From positions 2,356,001 through 2,420,000 of the forward strand of contig OZ244050.1 of the NCBI GenBank assembly GCA_965215115.1: 64,000 bases of DNA. The letters run 5' to 3'. The stretch comes from CALDTK01 sp965215115 (GTDB lineage: Bacteria > Bacteroidota > Bacteroidia > Chitinophagales > Saprospiraceae). Below the pieces are notes generated by a model. That model was given only the letters and a program-made list of their open reading frames with translations, ran no database searches and had not been told where the DNA came from. Below, piece by piece: positions 36,702 to 47,200 of this stretch. Each line of letters opens with the position of its first letter. Positions within the stretch are counted from its first letter, which is position 1. Both the position numbers and the translations under genes were made by a program.

Positions 36702-39452
36702 CTAGTTCGCAAACGTAGCGATTTGCGCGCGACGGCGGCCGAAGTCCATGATGCGGTCGATAAACCCGAAGGGCGTCAGCCCCTCGAGCGCCGCCTGGTG
36801 GTAGATCACCGTCGCCGGCGTCATCCCCGGGAGACTGTTCACCTCGATGATGATGGTCTCGACGCGGCCGTCGGCCCAGGCCCGCACGAAGGCATCGATC
36901 CGGGCGTAGCCCTCGACCCCGAGCACGGCCGCGGCCCGCCCGAGCGTCTCCCGCACGCGACTCGCGACGTGCTCGTAGCTCACGTCCGCGAAGGCGAAGC
37001 GCGCCGGGGTGATGTTCTGCCCCTCCCCGGCGAGGAACTTCTCTTCGAGCGTCAGGATCTCCCCCGTGCTGAGGGCCTCGGAGGGTTCGAAGACCTGGTA
37101 CACGAGCGCGGGCCCGCCACCGTCGCCGCCGCCATCGGTACGGCTTTCGCCAAAACGCGTGAGCAGTCCGCCGGTGATCTCGAGGAACAGGTCGGCGCCC
37201 CCGCGGTCGATCAGTTTCTCCGCCAGCGCGACGGCCTTGACGGGGACCTCGTCCTTCGGGTGGATCCCGAGCCGCGCCCGGAGTTCCGGGTTGCGCTGCG
37301 GCTCTACGTTGAGCAACAGCGTCAGGAATTCGTGCAGACTCGTCGCGTCGTTGATCTTCTGCACGGCCGACGAGCAGCCGTCGTCCACGGGCTTGACGAT
37401 CATCGGGTAGCCGAGTTGCTCCCCGAGGTGCCGCACCGTCCGCTGCGGATCGGCCGTGAAGGTGGCCGCGTCGACGAGGATCTGTTGCGTCGTCGGGAAG
37501 CCCGCCTCGCGGAGGCGGTGGAGGGTCTCGAACTTGTTGATCGTCACCTGCGAACTGTCGTAGCCGCTGCCGTTGTAGGGCAGGCCCACCGCCTCGAGGC
37601 GGCGCTGTACCTCGCCGTCCTCCCCGGGCCTGCCGTGGAGCGCGATGAAGACCTCGTCGAAGTCGCGCGCCAGGTCGGCGTAACTCACCTCGCGAATCGC
37701 GTAGGCCGCCTCGTGGTCGCCGAACAGGCGCGTGATGGGCGCGGCGTCGCGGCGCACCTGCGCCGTCACCTCGTGCAATTCACCCGGGTGCGCGATCGCC
37801 TGGCTGATGTCGTCGGCGTTGTCCTTGAGCAGCAGGTTGACGGGCAGTTCGTAGAGGCGGTGCCCGCGCGGGTCCCCGGCCACGAAGACCGCCCGCGGTG
37901 CGTACGCCCCGGAGCTGGCGAGCTTCTCGAACACGTTGCGGCCGCTCTCCACGGAGATGTGCCGCTCGGAGGAGTAGCCGCCCAGCAGCACCGCGATCCG
38001 TCGGCGCGAGTCCTCCCCTTGCTTCAGGGCGTGGAGCGTGTCGTCGATGCGCCCGGCCGTTTTGGCGAAAGCCTGGGGCACCGTACTGCGCCGCGCCCGC
38101 TCCCGCAGGCTCGTCCGGATGATGTAGGTCAAGATTTCGCGAGGGCTCAGGCCAATCTCGGCCGCCTGGTGGAAGAAGAACGAACTCGGCAGCATGCCGG
38201 AGGTCGTGTTCGGGTCGTTGAGCGCCACCTGCCCGTCCTCGGCCACGAAGCCGTCGATGCGGGCGTAGGTGTCGAACTCGAAGTACTGAAACAGGCGCTC
38301 GGCCTCGGCGCGGACGGCGTTGAGCTGCGCGGTCGGCAACTCGGCGGGGGTCTTCTTGCGGCTCAGGCCCGGGAGGTACTTCGAGCGGTAGTCGAACACC
38401 TCGCCGCCCTTGACGATCTCGGTGGGCGGCAGGGCCAGGGCGCCGCCGTCGTCGGTGCGCAGGACGATGGTCGAGACCTCCTTGCCCGCGAGGAAGCCCT
38501 CGACCACGACGCGGGACTCGGCGTGTTCGCTTTCCAGCAAAACCTCCCCCGCGGTGGTCGTGTCGAGGAGGTGTTGCAGGGCCGAGGGCTGGAGGAGGTA
38601 TCGCCCGTCGGCCCGCATCGGGAACCCGACGCCGTGACGCAAGTCCGCGATGTTGCCGATGAGGCTGCGGCGCGACTCGGCGCTGAGCACGCTGTATAAT
38701 AAGGTATCGACGCGCTGGCGGAAGAGCGCCCGGTCGACCGCCTCGGCGAAACTCTCCGGCGTGGGCTCCCGGAGGATCGTCACGCCGATGCTCGAGCCCT
38801 GGTTGGCGCCCCGGATGACGAGCGGTGTGCCACAGACCTCCAGCGACCTTTCGTAAAGCTCGCGGATACCGGTTTTGCCGGAAGGCGTACGCGGATCGAG
38901 CCCCGTCCACGCGTCGCGCTCGATACTTAGCGACGGTGGCACGAAGAAACCCCCGCCGGCCATGAGGCGCTTCTGGAGCACCTTGTCCATCCCGATCGCG
39001 CTGCCGGCCATCCCACTCCCCGTATACGGGATGCCGAGCATCTCGAGCGTCCCCTGGATCGCGCCGTCCTCCCCGCCGACGCCGTGGAGGGCCACGAAGG
39101 CAACGTCGATGAGGGAGGGCAGCTCCGCGAGTGCGACGGGGCGCCCGATCTGCGCGGCGAGTGCGTCCTGCTCCTCGGGGCTCCGTTCGCCGAGGCTCTC
39201 CTCGGAGAGTTGGTAGGCGCCCGCGTCGGCGGGGTACGCGCTCACCGGGGGCCAGAAGTCGCGGATGGTGCCCTTGTAGACGTACGGCCAGTCGAGCAGC
39301 ACGAGTCGGCGCGTCGCCGTCACGAAGAGCGGCACGGGCTCGAAGAGGCGCTTGTCGAGGTTGTCGTAGACGGTGCGCCCTCCGGCAAAACTGATCTCCC
39401 GTTCGCGGCTCGGCCCCCCGAAGATGATCCCAACTCTTAAGCGTGTCTGCAT
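36702..39452 (-). CDS. ddl: tandem fused D-alanine--D-alanine ligase
   Basis: At 916 residues this is two Ddl modules end to end; single Ddl is about 300-370. Module 1 starts VGIIFGGPSREREISFAGG and module 2 IAVLLGGYSSERHISVESG (near residue 455). Each has HG-(V/R)-(G/P)GEDG, a Lys-containing ATP-grasp centre and an N-x-(T/L)PGM-like loop: module 2 keeps IEVNSLPGMTPATVIYHQA, while module 1 has LNDPNTTSGMLPSSFFFHQA. The second module therefore looks canonical and the first is modified at the metal/product loop. Five GTTTT-hairpin elements lie inside. Confidence 0.88.
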   Translation of the reverse strand: MQTRLRVGIIFGGPSREREISFAGGRTVYDNLDKRLFEPVPLFVTATRRLVLLDWPYVYKGTIRDFWPPVSAYPADAGAYQLSEESLGERSPEEQDALAAQIGRPVALAELPSLIDVAFVALHGVGGEDGAIQGTLEMLGIPYTGSGMAGSAIGMDKVLQKRLMAGGGFFVPPSLSIERDAWTGLDPRTPSGKTGIRELYERSLEVCGTPLVIRGANQGSSIGVTILREPTPESFAEAVDRALFRQRVDTLLYSVLSAESRRSLIGNIADLRHGVGFPMRADGRYLLQPSALQHLLDTTTAGEVLLESEHAESRVVVEGFLAGKEVSTIVLRTDDGGALALPPTEIVKGGEVFDYRSKYLPGLSRKKTPAELPTAQLNAVRAEAERLFQYFEFDTYARIDGFVAEDGQVALNDPNTTSGMLPSSFFFHQAAEIGLSPREILTYIIRTSLRERARRSTVPQAFAKTAGRIDDTLHALKQGEDSRRRIAVLLGGYSSERHISVESGRNVFEKLASSGAYAPRAVFVAGDPRGHRLYELPVNLLLKDNADDISQAIAHPGELHEVTAQVRRDAAPITRLFGDHEAAYAIREVSYADLARDFDEVFIALHGRPGEDGEVQRRLEAVGLPYNGSGYDSSQVTINKFETLHRLREAGFPTTQQILVDAATFTADPQRTVRHLGEQLGYPMIVKPVDDGCSSAVQKINDATSLHEFLTLLLNVEPQRNPELRARLGIHPKDEVPVKAVALAEKLIDRGGADLFLEITGGLLTRFGESRTDGGGDGGGPALVYQVFEPSEALSTGEILTLEEKFLAGEGQNITPARFAFADVSYEHVASRVRETLGRAAAVLGVEGYARIDAFVRAWADGRVETIIIEVNSLPGMTPATVIYHQAALEGLTPFGFIDRIMDFGRRRAQIATFAN

Positions 39453-39516
39453 AGCGGCCGCAAAGGAACGCAGGGGAGGGCTTGCCGGGCGAGTGCCCCT
39501 TGGGTGCGTGTGGGCG

Positions 39517-40467
39517 CTACGCCCGCCAGGCGTAGAGGAGGTCGGCGTCCCGGCTCTCGGCCCCGCGGTCGGTCTCGAAACCGAGGTCGAGAAGGTAGCG
39601 GTTTAGGTCTTTTTGGTTGTACCGGGGGGCGGGATTCTTGTGCGTCTCGATGCAGAGGACGCTCAGCTTCGCGAGGACCTCGGGCGTGGCGCCGTAGAGC
39701 GTTGGGTATTCGCCGCCTTCGCAATCGAACTTCGCCAAGTCAACGTGCGTGAGCCCGTGGTGGAAGATTGCCTCGTCCAGGGTCTGCAGCATGATCGGGA
39801 TCGAAGCGGTGTTGCGATCATCCGGCCCGATCGACGAGATACTCGTGAAGTCCGCGACGAGATTCGTGTTGAGCGTGCCCTCGCCTCCGTGGTCGGAGAG
39901 CGCCGTGCGGTCGATGTGCCAGTCGTATTGTCCGAACCGGGCGGCGGTCGCGTCGAGGACGTCGAGGCAGTAAGGGTGCGGCTCGAAGGAGATGACTTTC
40001 GCCCGCGGGTAACGCAGGAAGCTTGCTAGGGCGAAGTAGCCGACGTTGGCGCCCACGTCCAGTATGACCGGTGCTTCGCCGAAGCGATCGCGCAAGTGTT
40101 TGGGTACCCTGCTGTAGTACACGTCGTCGAAGAAGTTCTCCCGGAAGGGGCCAAGGGCCCTCCCCTTTACCGCGAGTTGCCCCAGGCCACGGATGTCGAA
40201 CACGAACTCATCCGAGCGTCCCCCCGCCTTCCACAGCAGGTAGGCCGGCCAGTTGCGGATAGTCCGTACTAAGCCAGCGTAGCGGGCGAGCTTGAACGGG
40301 GCTTTGGCAGCGGTTTGCGCGAGACTTGGCAATGGCGTAGCGGTATCGAGAGCGGCAAGGTAGTGAGGGTCGCCCCCCGGCAGCGGCCGCCGGCGAAGAT
40401 TGAACCTCACAAACGAAAGCAGGGTCCCGCTACCGAAAGCGAGACCCTGCTGAGTCGTGTAGTCCAT
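39517..40467 (-). CDS. FkbM-family methyltransferase
   Basis: A 316-residue SAM-dependent methyltransferase: APVILDVGANVGYFALASF for cofactor binding, VISFEPHPYCLDVL and the FkbM mark DLAKFDCEGGEYPTLYG. Such enzymes methylate sugars or polyketides, often in surface glycans. Ordinary GC content, no GTTTT-hairpin element. It stands between ddl and the metalloprotease on the same strand. Confidence 0.85.
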   Translation of the reverse strand: MDYTTQQGLAFGSGTLLSFVRFNLRRRPLPGGDPHYLAALDTATPLPSLAQTAAKAPFKLARYAGLVRTIRNWPAYLLWKAGGRSDEFVFDIRGLGQLAVKGRALGPFRENFFDDVYYSRVPKHLRDRFGEAPVILDVGANVGYFALASFLRYPRAKVISFEPHPYCLDVLDATAARFGQYDWHIDRTALSDHGGEGTLNTNLVADFTSISSIGPDDRNTASIPIMLQTLDEAIFHHGLTHVDLAKFDCEGGEYPTLYGATPEVLAKLSVLCIETHKNPAPRYNQKDLNRYLLDLGFETDRGAESRDADLLYAWRA

Positions 40468-40511
40468 CAGGCGGAGCCGGTCGCCCGTCCATCAGGCGGA
40501 GCCGCTCCATA
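40468..40511 (-). repeat. two direct copies of a GGCTCCGCCTGATGGAC-type unit
   Basis: On the minus strand CCGGCTCCGCCTGATGG and a second close copy follow each other. The same unit, as GGCTTCGCCTGATGGA, recurs at 55.4 kb. Each contains the mini-hairpin GGC-TCC-GCC. Confidence 0.7.
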
Positions 40512-40520
40512 AGTCCTAGC

Positions 40521-43500
40521 CTACTGCCTCACCAACCGCATCGTACGCACACCCTCGGCCCCGCGGTAGTCCACGAGGTAAATGCCGGCGGGGTAGGCGC
40601 CCGCGTCGATGTCGACTTCGGACTGCCCGACGCTTACGCGCTCGGAGTGGACCCGGCGGCCCTGCGCGTCGAGGATGGTGAGTTGACCGCCCTCGCTCGG
40701 GGTGTTGAATCGCAGGCGGCTCCAGCTGCCGGCGGGGTTGGGCGCGAGGGTCATCCCGACGGTGGCCCGCTCCTCGACGCCGGTCACGTTGCTCGGGTCG
40801 ATGTTGAAGTCGACGCGCGGGGTGGCGATCAGGTTGCCGGCGTTGTCGGACAGCACGATGCGCATGCTGTCGTTGCCGGGGGCGTTGGCGTCGTCCACGT
40901 AGGTCACGCCGCCGGTCTGCGACTGCGCCTGGAGGAACTTATCGCCCTTCTCGAGCCGGACGCCGTAGAGTTCGAGGTGGCCGCGCTTGGGCTCCTCGAC
41001 GATGATGTACTCGAGGTCGGCGGCGTTGTTGTCCGGGTCGGCGGCCGAGAGGTACTCCCCGACGAGGTACTGGAACCCGCCCTGCGGCACGGGGACCAGC
41101 TTGGACTGGAAGGTCGGGGCCTGGCTGGTGATGTTGGCGCAGAACTCGAGCTTGAAGGACTTGAACTCGCCCCCGGTCGGGCTGGCCTTCGCGATGTCGA
41201 GGCGGAGCTTCCACTCGCCGTTGATCTCCTTGCCGTTGAAGGCACTCAGGGGGCGGTTCGGCCTGCGGAGCTGGCCGTCGGTCGGCTGCGGGCTACAGTT
41301 GTTGGGCAGGGGCGCCTCGTCGTCGTAGCCCGACTTCAGCGAGCCGCCGGCGCAACGCTTGTTGTAGAGCGTCACCTCGGTGCCGTCGGGGCTCACGAGG
41401 GAGACGGTCAGGTTTTCGATACCTCCCAGGTACCCGATGTCCACGAGGGGGACACTGACGTCGTTGACGGGACCCGACTCGGCGACCGGCACGGGGATCG
41501 TCACCGAGGCCGTGGAGTTCGGGGCGATCGGGAAGCTCTTGTCGTTCGTGAAGGTCTTGCACTCCGCCGCGAAGGTGTGGAAGGCGTTGACGGGCACGTC
41601 GTAGAACTCACCGCAGCGGTTCTTCGGGATCACGCGCCAGAAGTAGACCTGGTTGGGCTCCAGGGAGAAGCCTAGCTGGTCGCCCTCCGGCTTCGGGTTC
41701 AGGATCTCGAAGGTCCCGAAGCCGAAGTTGGGATTGGTGTTGACCTGCACGGTGTACTGCGAGGCGCGTCGCGAAGGCGTGAACGCGAAGGTCGGAAAGT
41801 CGCTCAGGCCACTCTGGCCATTGGCCGGCCCCCGGAGGGCGAGGTCGTCGAAGTTGGTGCTCACGAGGTCGAACACGAGGCGGCGCGTCACGGTCTCGGC
41901 GCCGTCGGCGGTGGCCTTGAGGTCGACGTTGACGATGGCCGTCTCCTGGAAGGCCGTGAAGTCGAGCCTGAGCTTGGCGTTCTCCCCGGGCTTGAGGGTG
42001 GTCTTCGTGAGCGTGGCCTTGACCCCGGCCGGGAGCGTACCCTCGAGCGACACCGTGATCTCCTTGTCGAAGTTGAGCAGGGAACTCGTAAACAGGTCTA
42101 CGGTCGTGGTGTCGGCCTCGCAGATGAACGCCTGCGAGACGGAGGGCGCGAAGCTGAACCCGGGCGCCGTCGGGGTGATGATGCTGAAGGTCGACCCCGA
42201 GATCGCGTAGTAGACGTTGCCGATCGGGCGCACCATGATGCGCGCGCTGGCGACTTCGGTCATGGGGAGGGTCACGTCCTGCGTACCGTCGTTGGGCGTC
42301 GCGGCCGCGAGCACGGTGGGGAAGGTGCGGCCGCCGTCGGTCGAGAGCAAGATCTCGACCTGTTGCGTATTGACCGTAGCGGGATTACTGGTCCCGGCCA
42401 CATCCCAGCTCACGTTGATGAACTCGCCGGTGACGTACTGTACGGCCGCCGTGGCCTGGCTCGTGACGCGGAAGGGGCCGGCGGCGCCGTCTACCTTCAT
42501 CTTCACCTCGCGCCAGGCGGTCCCCCCAGCCACGGCCTTGCGGTCGCGGGCCGTGAGGCGGAAGGTGAGGTCGCGCCCGAACTCCGGTAGTTGCTCCTCG
42601 CAGCTGCCGCGGCCCGTCAGGACGGCTTCGTAATTCGGGAAGTAGCGTTCGTTCCCGCCGGAGGTCGGCGGCACGCTTCGGAACAGTGGCGTATCCTCTT
42701 TCTGGTCGCACAGGTCGACCGCCGAGCCGAGGTCGTACTGCTCCCAGTTGTAGAGCAGGGCATCGCCGTCGCTGTCGGTCGCCGAGCCGCGCAACACGAA
42801 GGGCGTCTCGCGGGGGATCGTCCGCCCGTCGATGTTCGGGGCCACCACCTCGGGGAGGTTGTTCTCGACCGTGCTAACCTTGGCGCAGGTGGCGCCGTTC
42901 GGGCTCTCGAGGTAGTTCTTGAACTGCTGGATCGACCCGACGTGGTAGTAGACCGCCTGCGGCGCGATATTGCTCACGTTGTTGTCCGGGCCGCAGCTGC
43001 CCTGGTAGCTCATGATCGTCGAGCCGCTGCCGGGCTCGAAGGCCGCGCCGCCCGCGCGCTGGTTGTCCGAACTCGGGCAGTTGTTCCACGAGTGGCTCAC
43101 GGCAAACTGGTGGGCCACCTCGTGGGCGAGGACCCGCTCGACGATGCGGTTGAGGTTGGTCGAGGAGTGGCACGTGACGCCGCGGGCCTTGCCGCGGGCA
43201 TCGCAGGTGCGCCCGCCGACGACCCCGCCGACGTCGCTACAGCCGTTCGTGAAGACGTGCCCTATATCGTACTCCTCGATGGGGATGCGGTTGTTGATCG
43301 CCGGTGGGTTCTCGTCGAGGAGTCCGCGGCCGAGCGAAGGCTGGAGGTAGGGATCGGTGCCGGGGTTGAGGAAGATCAGGGAGTCATTCTGCGGGTGGAG
43401 TTCGAACTCGACGCCGACCTCGCGAATCGTGATCGCGTTGAGGAGGTTGAGCGCTTCCGCAAAAACAGCATTGACGGAGGCCCTCGTGCCGCCCCTCGTC

Positions 43501-44117
43501 GTCGCGAACTCACCCGTGCAGGCGAGGGCCATGATGAACTTGCGCTTCGTGACCAGGGCCGAGGTCTTCTGGTTCGTCTGCGTGGCTCCGGTTTTGGCGG
43601 CAGCCTTTGCCTGCGCGGCGTCGAGCCGGGCGTGGATCTCGGGCGTGTACCCGCAGCTCAGCGGGGCGCTCGTCCCGGCGTCCGCGGCGTCGTCGACGCG
43701 GGAGATCAGGGCCAGGCCGGGGCCATCGGCCGTGACCTGCCAGCTGCCCTCCGCGCCGGCCACGTAGACGTTGATCCCGAGGGGGGTCTGGGTGACGGCG
43801 GACACCATGCCCGTGGCCACGTCCCGCCCGCGGTAGGTCGTGATCTCGGGGTAGCGCAGCTGCATGTTGAGCGGCATCACCGGGGTCTCGCGAAGCTCGA
43901 GGACGGTGGTGCCGCCACCGGGCGTAGGCACGTTAAGACGGAAGCTGGACTTGGTCTTCGGCAAGACCACCGACTGGTCAACGGAGATCGCCTGCGACTT
44001 GGCGCCCCGCGCCGCGGCGGTGGAGGTGTACGGACTAAAGGTCTGCGCGGCGGCCAGGCCAACGCTCAGCGCGGTAGCCAGGACCAGGCTCGAGATTCGG
44101 GTAAACGTGGACGCCAT
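40521..44117 (-). CDS. secreted zinc metalloprotease with P-domain and T9SS sorting domain
   Basis: Start at 44117 (MASTFTRISSLVLATALSVG), a clean signal peptide, gives 1198 residues. The metzincin site LAHEVAHQFAVSHSW (near 335) has HExxHxxxxxH, with the Met-turn STIMSYQGSCG after it, as in reprolysin-like proteases. Ig-like domains follow, then a proprotein-convertase P-domain (ENLTVSLVSPDGTEVTLYN ... KEINGEWKLRLDIA) and a T9SS tail (MTLAPNPAGSWSRLRF ... GIYLVDYRG). It is probably a surface or released protease. GTTTT-hairpin elements occur only in the N-terminal part (43453, 43591). Confidence 0.9.
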   Translation of the reverse strand: MASTFTRISSLVLATALSVGLAAAQTFSPYTSTAAARGAKSQAISVDQSVVLPKTKSSFRLNVPTPGGGTTVLELRETPVMPLNMQLRYPEITTYRGRDVATGMVSAVTQTPLGINVYVAGAEGSWQVTADGPGLALISRVDDAADAGTSAPLSCGYTPEIHARLDAAQAKAAAKTGATQTNQKTSALVTKRKFIMALACTGEFATTRGGTRASVNAVFAEALNLLNAITIREVGVEFELHPQNDSLIFLNPGTDPYLQPSLGRGLLDENPPAINNRIPIEEYDIGHVFTNGCSDVGGVVGGRTCDARGKARGVTCHSSTNLNRIVERVLAHEVAHQFAVSHSWNNCPSSDNQRAGGAAFEPGSGSTIMSYQGSCGPDNNVSNIAPQAVYYHVGSIQQFKNYLESPNGATCAKVSTVENNLPEVVAPNIDGRTIPRETPFVLRGSATDSDGDALLYNWEQYDLGSAVDLCDQKEDTPLFRSVPPTSGGNERYFPNYEAVLTGRGSCEEQLPEFGRDLTFRLTARDRKAVAGGTAWREVKMKVDGAAGPFRVTSQATAAVQYVTGEFINVSWDVAGTSNPATVNTQQVEILLSTDGGRTFPTVLAAATPNDGTQDVTLPMTEVASARIMVRPIGNVYYAISGSTFSIITPTAPGFSFAPSVSQAFICEADTTTVDLFTSSLLNFDKEITVSLEGTLPAGVKATLTKTTLKPGENAKLRLDFTAFQETAIVNVDLKATADGAETVTRRLVFDLVSTNFDDLALRGPANGQSGLSDFPTFAFTPSRRASQYTVQVNTNPNFGFGTFEILNPKPEGDQLGFSLEPNQVYFWRVIPKNRCGEFYDVPVNAFHTFAAECKTFTNDKSFPIAPNSTASVTIPVPVAESGPVNDVSVPLVDIGYLGGIENLTVSLVSPDGTEVTLYNKRCAGGSLKSGYDDEAPLPNNCSPQPTDGQLRRPNRPLSAFNGKEINGEWKLRLDIAKASPTGGEFKSFKLEFCANITSQAPTFQSKLVPVPQGGFQYLVGEYLSAADPDNNAADLEYIIVEEPKRGHLELYGVRLEKGDKFLQAQSQTGGVTYVDDANAPGNDSMRIVLSDNAGNLIATPRVDFNIDPSNVTGVEERATVGMTLAPNPAGSWSRLRFNTPSEGGQLTILDAQGRRVHSERVSVGQSEVDIDAGAYPAGIYLVDYRGAEGVRTMRLVRQ

Positions 44118-44286
44118 AAAGGTGGGGCTTTGGAGAGGGAAAACTAACGGACGCCCCGGATCGAGGACGCGCAATCAGGCGCCAAATTACTTCCGGGCCC
44201 CGCCAGCGTTCGTCGCCTGACTTTCATATCCGCGCACATTATCGACGGATCGCCTCAATCTCCGGATATTGGGTGAGTCAGCGGCC

Positions 44287-47200
44287 CTAAAACACCGCCT
44301 GCAGTTGTGCCTGCCCGGTGTGCACCACGCGCCCGCCGCCCAGTTGCCGCCCGTCGTAGCGCAGCGAAAGCTGGAGCGAGCGACCGAGTTGCTGATCGGT
44401 CGTCAGGCTCCAGACCCAACTCTCGCCCGGGCGCAGGCCCTCGAGGAGCGCGAAGCCCAGCGGCGAGTTGACATCCCCCTCGAAGGTCTGCGCGATGCGC
44501 TCCACGCTCCCGCGGAGGGTGGCCCCGGCCAGGGGCGACCTGCGTTCGCCGCCCGGGGGCGCGTCCCTGAAGCGGAGGTCGGCGGTGAGTTTCGCGCTCG
44601 CGGCGACGACGCTGCCGGCGGCGTCGGGGCTGCGGCCCCGGCGGTAGCCCCCGGCGAGCTCGGCGCGCAGCTCCGGCGTCGGTTGGAAGCTCACGCTCGG
44701 GACGTACTCCTGCGAGACGATCGTGAAGTTGCGCTGCGCGAGGGCCTCGCTCTCGGAGCGCCGCAGCTCCCGCTCGAAGGCGGCCCCGAGTCGCCAGGCG
44801 TCGCCGAGGGGCTGCTGCGCGCGCAGGGCCTGGCCGGTGGTGCGGTTGAGCTGGAGGCCCTGCAGGGAGATCCCGCGCACGGCCACCTGCCTGTACTCGG
44901 CCTCGACGCGGAAGGCATCGCGGTTGCGGTTGAAGTACAGCGCGTTGCGCCACCCGAGGTCGTCCCCGACCACGGTCGTGTCCTGGCGCGCGACGTCGGT
45001 GGCGAGCAGGCGCCCGTAGCCCGCCGACTGCAGGGCGCGCCGTTTGAGGTTGGCGTTCGCGCTTGCGCTAAAACGCTTCCACCACGCCCCGTCGGCCCCG
45101 CGGAGGCGACCGGGGTCGAGGTCGATGCCCTGGGTGACGGTGAGGGTGTTGGTGGCGACGAAGTCGTCGGTGAGCAAGACCGTCCGCAGGTAGGCCGCGC
45201 TGTCGGCGAAGACCGCGACCTCGAACTCGTCGAGCTGCTCCACGCCGTCGCCGTTGTAGTCCTTCCAGACGTACTCCCCGAGGCCCGACTGGACGCGCAA
45301 ATACTGGATCGACACGCGGCGCTCCTGCCCGCTCCCGGCCTCGACGAGGCTCTGCGTCCGGACCCAGCCCTGGCGCGCGGAGGTGAAGCGGTGGTTGAGG
45401 CGCCCGAGGTAGAAGTTGCGCGGCGTCGGGGTGCCCGTCGCGGGCCCGTCGCCGGGGTCGGTGTTGCGGTAGCTGGCCGTGAGCTCGAGGCGGTTGCGGC
45501 GCGTGGTCGGGTTGGCGATCGCGACGTCGAGTTGGTGGTTGGTGCCCTCGTCGAGCGGGGCGGCGCCGGCCAGGGCGAGGAGGTCGCGGCGACCAGTGTA
45601 CACGAGGCTCTGCGTCCAGGCGCTGTCGCCCCGGGCCCGCAGCGACGAGGCCGACCACTCGTAGAAGGTACGGTCGGCGGGCGTGCGGTCGTCGCGGACG
45701 AGGTCGTAGTTCTGGCTCGTGGTCCGGGCGGCGCTCGCGGCGTGGGTCCAGGTCTCGCCGCGATGGTTGACCTCGGCGCTGAGGCGCGACTGCCCGGTTC
45801 GCTGTCGGTCGCGCTCGGCGGAGAGCAGGTCGCCGGCGTGACTCGCGGTGAGGCGGCCGCTGCGGTAGACGGCGCGCCAGTTTTGGCGAAAGCCCCGGTA
45901 CGCCTCCCCCTGTCGGTAGGCGTCGAGGCCGTAGCCCAGGTCGAGCGCCTCGTTGGACAGGCCGACCCGCCCGCCGGCCAGGACGTCACCCCCCGGCTCG
46001 GCCGTCGGCTGCGCGGCGAGGCTCCCGAGGTTCCACAGGCGCCGGAACTCCGCGGCCCGCCACGGCGCGATCGCCTCGAAGCCGTCGCCGGTCACCTCGC
46101 CGTAGCCCCGTAGCGAGACGGTGGTCGCGCCGAGGCGGCGGGCGTGGACGCCGTTGACGTAGCCCGCGAAGGCGTTCTCGGCCCCGGGACTGTAGCGGTT
46201 GAGGTCGTTGCCGTTGAGGGCCACCTCGAAGTCGACCGACGAGACGCTGTCGATGCGGTAGTCGCCGCCGAGGGTGAGGAGCCGCAGGCTGCGGGGCGTC
46301 TGCACGAGCCGCAGGGGCGCGTACCGGCCTCGCCGCTGGCAGGAGTCCCCGCGGGGGACGTACTGGAAGGTGGCCCCGTTGGCGCTGCCGCCGAACTGGA
46401 GTTCGTAGTCCCCGAGGCCCTGGCCGACGTCGGTGAAGTTGACCAGGAAAGTCTGGACGTTCTCGCGGGTGCTGTCGGCCAACACCCAGATCGAGTCCCG
46501 CCCGCGGCAGGTGGAGTCGACGCGGAGGCGGTACTGCACGGGGTTGGCGCTGCCGGCTTCGTCGACGGGGATCGGCGAGGGCACGAGGGTCCCGCGGCGG
46601 TCGCCGTCGCTCGTGGCGAGGACGCGCTGGGCCTGCGCGGAGAGCGCCGAGCCGCTGCGCCGCAGGCCGTCCTGTTGCTGAAGGCCCTGCACGCGGAGTC
46701 TGACGGGCCCCAGTCGGTACTCGGCGTCGGCGCTGGCGAGGGTGCGGAGGTACTCGCGGTCGGAGTACTCGTACTCGACGATGATGCGCTGGAAGCGGTT
46801 GACGAGCAGGCGCGGCATGAAGGTCACCTCGCCGCGGTTGTAGTCGATGATGTAGTCGCGGTCGATCCCGCGCTCCAGGAGGCGACCGTCGAGGAAGACG
46901 CGCTCCGTGCCCGCGAGCACGATGACGAAGGGTTCGCCGCGGGCCCCCGTGAGGCGGTAGGGGCCCTGGTTGCCGTCGACGGTGGGCAGTTGGATGCGCT
47001 GGAAGTCGCCCCGGGTGGCCGCGACGCTCGCCTGCCCGCCGTAGCCCTTCCCCTCCTGCGCGTCGAGGCGGTAGCTCAGGCCCTGGAGGTTCTTGTCGAA
47101 GCGGATGAAGTGCCCGGCGTTGCTGCGGAGGGTGTAGTCCCCGGCCGTGACGCTGTGGGGCGCCCGGGCGACGGTGACGAAGATGCGGTCGAATTCACGG

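Noticed and set aside
36648..38699. 683-residue open frame opposite ddl
   Set aside because: Antisense shadow with Arg/Val/Glu-rich composition and no recognisable fold.
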